From contig NZ_KE383915.1 of assembly GCF_000422765.1 (NCBI RefSeq), forward strand, positions 238,619-302,618: 64,000 nt of DNA, written 5' to 3'. Below, piece after piece: positions 58,725-64,000 of this stretch (positions are counted from its first letter, which is position 1; every line of letters starts with the position of its first letter). The translations under genes were made by a program, and so were the position numbers. The notes beneath the pieces are model-generated. The model was not told where the DNA came from. It made no database searches and was given only the letters and a program-made list of their open reading frames with translations. This DNA is from Neptunomonas japonica DSM 18939. Its GTDB lineage: Bacteria > Pseudomonadota > Gammaproteobacteria > Pseudomonadales > Balneatricaceae.

Positions 58725-59489
58725 TTACGATGTAGCTTTTTTATTCCAATCAATACACGCATCAAGCGTCACACCAGAGCCACCAAAAACATCCAACGCA
58801 CTACCGATGGTTAAATCAACTTTATCATTTGACAAAAGACTGACCTGCTGTAGGTCGTCAAGCGAGCGTGCACCGCCTGCATAAGTAACAGGTATAGTAA
58901 CTATCTCACCCAGCAACTTAACCAAGTTCTTATCAATACCTGCTTGCAAGCCTTCGACATCAGCTGCATGAATTAAAAACTCAGCGCAATGCTTTTCAAG
59001 CTCACGCAATGTCTCTAGATCAATACGGGTTTCAGTCACGGTTTGCCAACGATTCGTTGCTATATTCCAACCAGAATCTGTGCGGCGACAGCTAAGATCC
59101 AAAACCAACCGCTGCGAACCTACTTCAGCTTTAATCTTCTCAAGGCGTTCCCATGAGAAGCGGCCATTTTCAAAAAGATAAGAGGTAACAATCACATGAG
59201 AAGCGCCTGCTTGAAGAAAATCAGAAGCATTTTCATGATTAACTCCTCCACCAAACTGCAACCCGTCAGGCCAGGTATTCAAGGCCAATAATGCCTGTTC
59301 CTTATTCCCAGAACCAAGCGCGATAACATGCCCCCCCGTAAGGTTATACTCATGGTACAAGCGTGCATAATAAGCCGCATCATAGGCGCTCACAAAATTT
59401 GTTGTTGCGCCGTCATCATTAAGACTACCACCAACAATTTGCTTCACTTGGCCTTGATGCAAATCGATACAAGGTCGAAACTGAGTCAC
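58725..59489 (-). CDS. hisA: ProFAR isomerase, eukaryotic HIS6 type
   Basis: A 254-residue TIM-barrel protein that should isomerise ProFAR to PRFAR in histidine synthesis. It follows the yeast HIS6 pattern rather than bacterial HisA: CIDLHQGQVKQIVGGSL at the N terminus, TNFVS, YYARLYHEYNL, GGHVIALG, VIVTSYLF, LVLDLSCRRTDSGWNIATN (given in part), EFLIHAADVEGL and VTYAGGARSLDDL. The catalytic acids would be Asp9 and Asp131. No other his gene is in the window. Bacterial members of this type are rare in my recall, so transfer is plausible. Confidence 0.92.
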   Translation of the reverse strand: MTQFRPCIDLHQGQVKQIVGGSLNDDGATTNFVSAYDAAYYARLYHEYNLTGGHVIALGSGNKEQALLALNTWPDGLQFGGGVNHENASDFLQAGASHVIVTSYLFENGRFSWERLEKIKAEVGSQRLVLDLSCRRTDSGWNIATNRWQTVTETRIDLETLRELEKHCAEFLIHAADVEGLQAGIDKNLVKLLGEIVTIPVTYAGGARSLDDLQQVSLLSNDKVDLTIGSALDVFGGSGVTLDACIDWNKKATS

Positions 59490-59596
59490 TCTCCTCTCCC
59501 GTCTAAAAACGACTTATTTACAGTATTAAAAACATTACTGTAAAACTGCCAAGCCATTTATTCATACTTATTTGCCATGCGTTATTCACACAACGG

Positions 59597-59848
59597 TTAT
59601 TCCGGCAATGTGATATTAAGCTCCAGTACTGAGCAGTCGTCATTGTTATCTAGCTGCACCGACACTTGGTCATTTTCAATATTCACGTACTTACGAATCA
59701 CGTCGATAATTTCTTGCTGCATTAACGGCAGATAATCCGGTTGCTGACGCTTATTACGCTCATGAGCAACAATAATCTGTAAGCGTTCTTTAGCTACTGA
59801 TGCTGATGCCTTTTTCTCTTTCTTCAAAAAGTAGTTAAAAATACTCAC
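59597..59848 (-). CDS. minE: Cell division topological specificity factor MinE
   Basis: An 83-residue protein that stimulates MinD ATPase and drives pole-to-pole oscillation. The N-terminal membrane-binding stretch is [16 protein letters not shown]; the MinD-contacting helix has [16 protein letters not shown]. It overlaps minD by four bases (ATGA). Confidence 0.97.
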   Translation of the reverse strand: MSIFNYFLKKEKKASASVAKERLQIIVAHERNKRQQPDYLPLMQQEIIDVIRKYVNIENDQVSVQLDNNDDCSVLELNITLPE

Positions 59849-60657
59849 TTCTTACCTCCTAACAAGCGCTTCAAAAAACCAACTTTCTGAACTTCAAGAA
59901 AACGGTGTTCTGCTTCTTCGCCTAACAGTCTCGAGACAGCATCAAGATATGCCTGACCCGCTTCAGAGTCTTGATCTAAGATCACCGGAGCGCCTTGGTT
60001 TGATGCTTTAAGTACAGCCTCAGATTCTGGAATTACTCCCAACAAAGGAACAGCCAAAATATCTTCAACATCGGCAACACTCAACATCTCTGCTGCAGCT
60101 ACACGCTCTGGGTTATAACGAGTCAGTAGCAAATGCTCCTTAACCGAACCACCTTGCTCAGACTTTAATGATTTGCTCTGTAGAATTCCCAAAATACGAT
60201 CTGAGTCACGCACAGAAGAAACTTCTGGATTAGTCACCACAATCGCCTCATCTGCAAAATACAGGGCCATCTGGGCGCCCTGCTCGATACCTGCAGGCGA
60301 GTCACATATGATATATTCAAAGTCTTTCGCTAAGTCATTCAGTACCGTCTGTACACCCTCCATCGACAAAGCATCTTTGTCGCGAGTTTGTGACGCCGGT
60401 AAAATAAATAAACCGGGTGTACGCTTATCTTTAATCAGCGCCTGATTTAAGCTCGCTTCCTTATTAATAACGTTAACAAAATCATATACGACACGTCGCT
60501 CACAACCCATGATCAAGTCAAGGTTACGTAAGCCCACATCAAAATCTATCACAACTGTTTTAAAGCCACGCAGTGCCAAGCCTGTTGCGATTGCAGCACT
60601 CGTCGTTGTTTTACCTACACCACCTTTACCGGAGGTCACTACTATAATTTTAGACAC
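59845..60657 (-). CDS. minD: Septum site-determining ATPase MinD
   Basis: A 270-residue deviant Walker A ATPase: [14 protein letters not shown] with the signature Lys, [16 protein letters not shown] switch, and [10 protein letters not shown]. The C terminus [10 protein letters not shown] is the amphipathic membrane-targeting helix. It recruits MinC and MinE to the membrane. It lies 45 bases after minC. Confidence 0.98.
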   Translation of the reverse strand: MSKIIVVTSGKGGVGKTTTSAAIATGLALRGFKTVVIDFDVGLRNLDLIMGCERRVVYDFVNVINKEASLNQALIKDKRTPGLFILPASQTRDKDALSMEGVQTVLNDLAKDFEYIICDSPAGIEQGAQMALYFADEAIVVTNPEVSSVRDSDRILGILQSKSLKSEQGGSVKEHLLLTRYNPERVAAAEMLSVADVEDILAVPLLGVIPESEAVLKASNQGAPVILDQDSEAGQAYLDAVSRLLGEEAEHRFLEVQKVGFLKRLLGGKK

Positions 60658-60701
60658 TTTTATTCCTCATAACCCGATTTAGTCAACCCATACTGCAGCA
60701 T

Positions 60702-61397
60702 TTAAATAGCTGCAACCTGAATGGATTCACCCTCTAAAAACGCATGCGCTGGCTGCTTCCAGCACTGCTCTCGCAACGTATCATTTAATATAAAATAGCC
60801 AGCAATAGAGACTAATTCAGCTTCCATTTGGCGACAGAAAATACGTGCATCAGTGTCACCTTTAACACCCGCTAAAGCTCTACCACGTAACGGACCATAA
60901 ACATGTATATGACCATCCGCCAATACTTCGGCCCCTTCACTAACAGCGGCCATCAAAATCAAGTCTGAACCTTCTGCATAAATCTGCTGGCCTGAGCGAA
61001 CGGGTTTAGTAATAACCATACTCGGTCGAAATTCGGCCTGCTGTATATGCGAAACCGGTTCAGCTTGTATTTCAGTCGCTCTCGTATTCGATGCAGGTAA
61101 TGATGCCATCCCAAGCTGTCGAACCGTACTGAGCAAATCATCAGCAACTGCTTTACATGCCATTGGCTGCAAACCTAGCTCACGGCACGATGCAACTACT
61201 TGAATAAGCTGGTCTGGCTGTAAAACACCATTATATTGAGACAAATTAAGTACTAGAGGAGATGCATTAAAAAACTGCGGCGCTGAATCAATTTTTTCCT
61301 TTAGTTGCTGAAAAAAAGCAGCACAAGAATAATCATAAAGATCCATAACAACCGCTGTCACAGCGGTACCTTTCATCTGAAAACAAACATCTGCCAT
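60702..61397 (-). CDS. minC: Septum site-determining protein MinC
   Basis: A 231-residue inhibitor of FtsZ assembly. The N-terminal domain (1-105) binds FtsZ; a variable linker follows; the C-terminal beta-helix (about 128-231) has VRSGQQIYAEGSDLILMA, GAEVLADGHIHVYGPLRGRA and GDTDARIFCRQMEAELVSIAG (in part), which bind MinD and the FtsZ tail. Confidence 0.97.
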   Translation of the reverse strand: MADVCFQMKGTAVTAVVMDLYDYSCAAFFQQLKEKIDSAPQFFNASPLVLNLSQYNGVLQPDQLIQVVASCRELGLQPMACKAVADDLLSTVRQLGMASLPASNTRATEIQAEPVSHIQQAEFRPSMVITKPVRSGQQIYAEGSDLILMAAVSEGAEVLADGHIHVYGPLRGRALAGVKGDTDARIFCRQMEAELVSIAGYFILNDTLREQCWKQPAHAFLEGESIQVAAI

Positions 61398-61651
61398 TCA
61401 GCAATCCTAACCTACAAAAACCGGCACATAACTAACCCCAACAGCGCTTGCCGTTAACCTCAACTGCTGGGTAATTAATCAACACGTGAATAATTCTGGG
61501 CGACTACTTTACCAAATTGCCATGACGGCAGGAAAGCAATCACAGCATTGATCATAAAATATATTACGCATGTGCGAAAAATACTACGTATTGTAAAGTA
61601 AAGAGAATCTATTGAGTTAGAAAAGTTCCATTTTTAAGGAGCACATAGCCA

Positions 61652-63685
61652 TTACTCCGCTTGCAATGCAACTTGGGCAAGTGCTTCATCTCTAAATGCA
61701 TCAAGGAAAAACATATACCTATTTCTTCCTTCTTTTTTAGCTTGATATAAAGCAAGATCTGCATTTTTAATAACATCTTCAGAATCACCACCATCCTGAG
61801 GAAATAGACTAACCCCTAAACTACAAGTCACCTTAAGTTTCTGGTTAGCTATTAATAGCGGCTTACTTACAGCATCCAAAATATTATCGGCAATTTTTTT
61901 TGCATCATCACGTCCGTTAACGTTTTGCAATAAAAGTGTAAACTCATCCCCACCAATACGGGCAACCGTATCTGACTTACGTACACATAAAAGTAACCGC
62001 TCAGCAATCACTTTCAATAGCTCATCACCCGCATCATGCCCAAGCGTATCGTTAATCAGCTTAAACTTATCTAAATCGAGCATAATTAAAGCTAACTCAG
62101 ATGTAGAAGAGCGTAAGCAAACAGCTGCTGCCTGATTTAGTCGATCATTAAATAATCGGCGATTTGCCAACCCAGTCAAAGGGTCATATAACGCCAGCTT
62201 TTCGAGTTGATTCTGCACTTTCTTTTGCTCAGTTATATCTTCACTAACACTCACAAAGTGCGTTATCTCACCATCTTCATCGCTAATGGGTGATATCGAC
62301 ATAAAGGACCAATAAAAAGCACCACTTTTGGTTCTATTATAGGTTTCCCCTCGCCAGTCCCTGCCCGATAGAATTGTTTGCCATAAATCTCTATGAGTTT
62401 GTTCTGATGTATGCCCTGTACTTACAATGGAAGGAGTTTGCCCTACTAGTTCACAGGAGAGATAACCAGTAATATTGCAAAAGCTAGGGTTTACATATTC
62501 AATAACTCCTTGCTTATTGGTAATCATAATAGAGCTACCTGCGTGCTCAACAGCCAAAGATAGTTTTTTCAACTCCATTTGCGAGCGTTTTTGAATTGAT
62601 ATATCTGTTATAAAAGCAAATACACCTGAGCCATTTTCAATAGGCCCACCTGAAAGCTGAGCATAGATTAGCTCACCGTTTTCTTTTTTAAGTGCAGTTT
62701 CCAAGCTCCAATTTTTATAATCCTGCAACGTTTTTAAAAGTGTATTAATCAAACTCGCATCGGGTGAAGATAAAAGAGAATAAATAGAGCGTCCCAACAA
62801 CTCTTTGCTAGCAGATGAAAGCATCTGGCAAAAAGCGACATTACAATGAGTAATATTTAACGATTGATCTAATGTGATAAAACCATCGGGGGTAGTGGAA
62901 ATAAACGAACGAAGCATTGCCTCACTTCTTTCAAGCTCACGCTTAGCACTCTTTTGCGCTGTCACGTCGTTAATGATGGAGTATAAGATCTCTTTACCAT
63001 TGGAATTAAAAGGGCCAGATACAACTGCTACGTCACGTATATCACCATTTTTAAGCTTATGCTGAAAATTAAAAAAGTTTCTCTCTTCCTGCTTTGCTCT
63101 CTCTATTTCAACCTGTATTTGTTCTGCAGGCAAGATGTTCAAATCAGAAATGCTTAAGCTTTTCAGCTCTTCAATGCTGTAACCATAATAAGTTTGTGCA
63201 GCAACATTTGCATCTATAATAGCCCTACTTTCTGGATCGATAAGAAGCTGTATTGCCTTGCTACGCTGAAAAAGCTGGCTATAAATATCTTTAGCTTCAT
63301 TACGCTGCATATCAGATACTTTGCGTTCGGTAATATCAATAACATAACCATAAGCGTGTTGTGAAATACCTCCACAAGACATGGGAATCAAGGTTCTATC
63401 AATAACCCACCTATATTCACCCGATTTATTTTTAATTCTATATTCTTGCTCAAAGCTTTGAGTACCAAGCTGACAATGAAGATCAACCTCTTCGCTTATC
63501 TTAGGAAAATCGTCTGGGTGAATTAAGTCCGAATAATTAATTGCTCCAGCAGTAAAGTCATTTGTGCAATAACCTAGCTGCTGAATATTTTCTGAGACAT
63601 AAGTGACAGACCAATTTTCACTAGGCTTCCAAGTAAAGAAGATCACAGGTCCATTGATATGTAAGAAGGCATCTTGAGGGTTCAT
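61652..63685 (-). CDS. Multi-PAS diguanylate cyclase
   Basis: A 677-residue cytoplasmic protein with no transmembrane segment. Four PAS/PAC units lie at about 5-125, 135-255, 258-375 and 380-500, then a GGDEF domain (about 505-665). The active site is intact (RIGGDEF, about 578-582) and the inhibitory I-site RxxD (RKSD) sits five residues before it, so it should make c-di-GMP with product inhibition. No EAL domain. ATG 63685 with GGGGT upstream is chosen over the GTG at 63706. The signals sensed cannot be read; no redox cofactor-binding hallmark stood out. Confidence 0.93.
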   Translation of the reverse strand: MNPQDAFLHINGPVIFFTWKPSENWSVTYVSENIQQLGYCTNDFTAGAINYSDLIHPDDFPKISEEVDLHCQLGTQSFEQEYRIKNKSGEYRWVIDRTLIPMSCGGISQHAYGYVIDITERKVSDMQRNEAKDIYSQLFQRSKAIQLLIDPESRAIIDANVAAQTYYGYSIEELKSLSISDLNILPAEQIQVEIERAKQEERNFFNFQHKLKNGDIRDVAVVSGPFNSNGKEILYSIINDVTAQKSAKRELERSEAMLRSFISTTPDGFITLDQSLNITHCNVAFCQMLSSASKELLGRSIYSLLSSPDASLINTLLKTLQDYKNWSLETALKKENGELIYAQLSGGPIENGSGVFAFITDISIQKRSQMELKKLSLAVEHAGSSIMITNKQGVIEYVNPSFCNITGYLSCELVGQTPSIVSTGHTSEQTHRDLWQTILSGRDWRGETYNRTKSGAFYWSFMSISPISDEDGEITHFVSVSEDITEQKKVQNQLEKLALYDPLTGLANRRLFNDRLNQAAAVCLRSSTSELALIMLDLDKFKLINDTLGHDAGDELLKVIAERLLLCVRKSDTVARIGGDEFTLLLQNVNGRDDAKKIADNILDAVSKPLLIANQKLKVTCSLGVSLFPQDGGDSEDVIKNADLALYQAKKEGRNRYMFFLDAFRDEALAQVALQAE

Positions 63686-63922
63686 TGCATTTACCCCGAT
63701 TTTCACGATATAAGTCCGTTTAGAACAACGACCTAATCCTTTAAAATCTAACTATCCAAAGACAGTTGCTAAGATAATAATTACACAATGAGATGTTCAT
63801 TGAATTGATTTATAACAATATAATTTCCTAATCCCTTCCTAAAATTAGTTTGAATTTACACACCCTCTTTGCAGGCACTAAGCCAAGCCCATCTCCCTAT
63901 TCCCCAACTCCAGGCATAAAAA

Positions 63923-63949
63923 AACCCTGATCACGAAGTGATCAGGGTT
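63923..63949 (-). terminator. Terminator of the rRNA operon
   Basis: A perfect 12-bp stem (AACCCTGATCAC / GTGATCAGGGTT) with loop GAA, followed on the minus strand by a run of T. It lies 12 bases past the 5S rRNA 3' end. Confidence 0.95.
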
Positions 63950-63960
63950 CTCTATTAAAA

Positions 63961-64000
63961 GCTTGGCGATGACCTACTCTCACATGGGGAGACCCCACAC
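63961..64000 (-). rRNA. rrf: 5S rRNA, 3' end only
   Basis: The minus strand reads GTGTGGGGTCTCCCCATGTG, then AGAGTAGGTCATCGCCAAGC, which is the conserved 3' third of gammaproteobacterial 5S rRNA. The rest lies beyond the right edge, so a full rRNA operon is expected there. Confidence 0.95.

Overview
The window looks like chromosomal DNA of a marine, Oceanospirillaceae-type gammaproteobacterium (Neptuniibacter, Neptunomonas or Amphritea-like). This is an inference from gene content and order: a gammaproteobacterial tolQRAB-pal-cpoB block, fimV, usg and asd next to leuCDB, a truA-trpF-trpBA-accD-folC-dedD-cvpA-purF-metZ run close to the Pseudomonas order, minCDE, an AcnD/PrpF-type methylcitrate cluster, and a taurine dissimilation cluster. 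Base composition looks moderate and even by eye. I saw no prophage, transposase, integrase or CRISPR array. Most genes lie on the minus strand, and the right edge enters an rRNA operon through the 3' end of a 5S rRNA.

Layout. (1) 1-876: a truncated LuxR-type response regulator behind a small DUF6506-like gene. (2) 1.1-8.8 kb: taurine dissimilation, with tpa (taurine:pyruvate aminotransferase), tauR (MocR regulator), ald (alanine dehydrogenase), xsc (sulfoacetaldehyde acetyltransferase) and pta (phosphate acetyltransferase). Taurine amino nitrogen goes to alanine and then ammonium; the carbon goes through sulfoacetaldehyde to acetyl phosphate plus sulfite, then acetyl-CoA. (3) 9.2-13.1 kb: thiS-thiG, an orphan fetB-like permease, nadA, queC. 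(4) 13.2-21.9 kb: cpoB-pal-tolBARQ, a DksA/TraR zinc-finger protein, ruvB, ruvA, ftsY. (5) 22-23.6 kb: a CPA2 antiporter with a C-terminal RCK domain. (6) 23.8-31.9 kb: a GntR regulator with prpB-prpC-acnD-prpF for propionate catabolism, and an alpha/beta hydrolase that carries the same operator-like palindrome at its start. (7) 32-39.7 kb: pabB, a 49-residue DUF2986 gene, yacL, ygjP, a probable dead metallopeptidase-like gene, the complete AMMECR1/Memo/radical-SAM trio, dusC and thpR. (8) 39.7-58.2 kb: metZ-purF-cvpA-dedD-folC-accD-trpA-trpB-trpF-truA-fimV, usg, asd, leuB-leuD-leuC. (9) 58.4-63.7 kb: a small CX3CX2C protein, a eukaryotic (HIS6)-type HisA, minE-minD-minC and a four-PAS diguanylate cyclase, then the rRNA operon end.

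Most of this is housekeeping or well-known metabolism. The points most worth a second look are the HIS6-type HisA; the matching TTGTnnACAA palindromes that tie an unassigned hydrolase to the prp operon; the AMMECR1/Memo/radical-SAM trio with its peptidase-like neighbours; a nested inverted repeat between acnD and prpF; and a word shared by the control regions of tpa and ald. All names come from reading motifs and recalled family features; no database search was possible.
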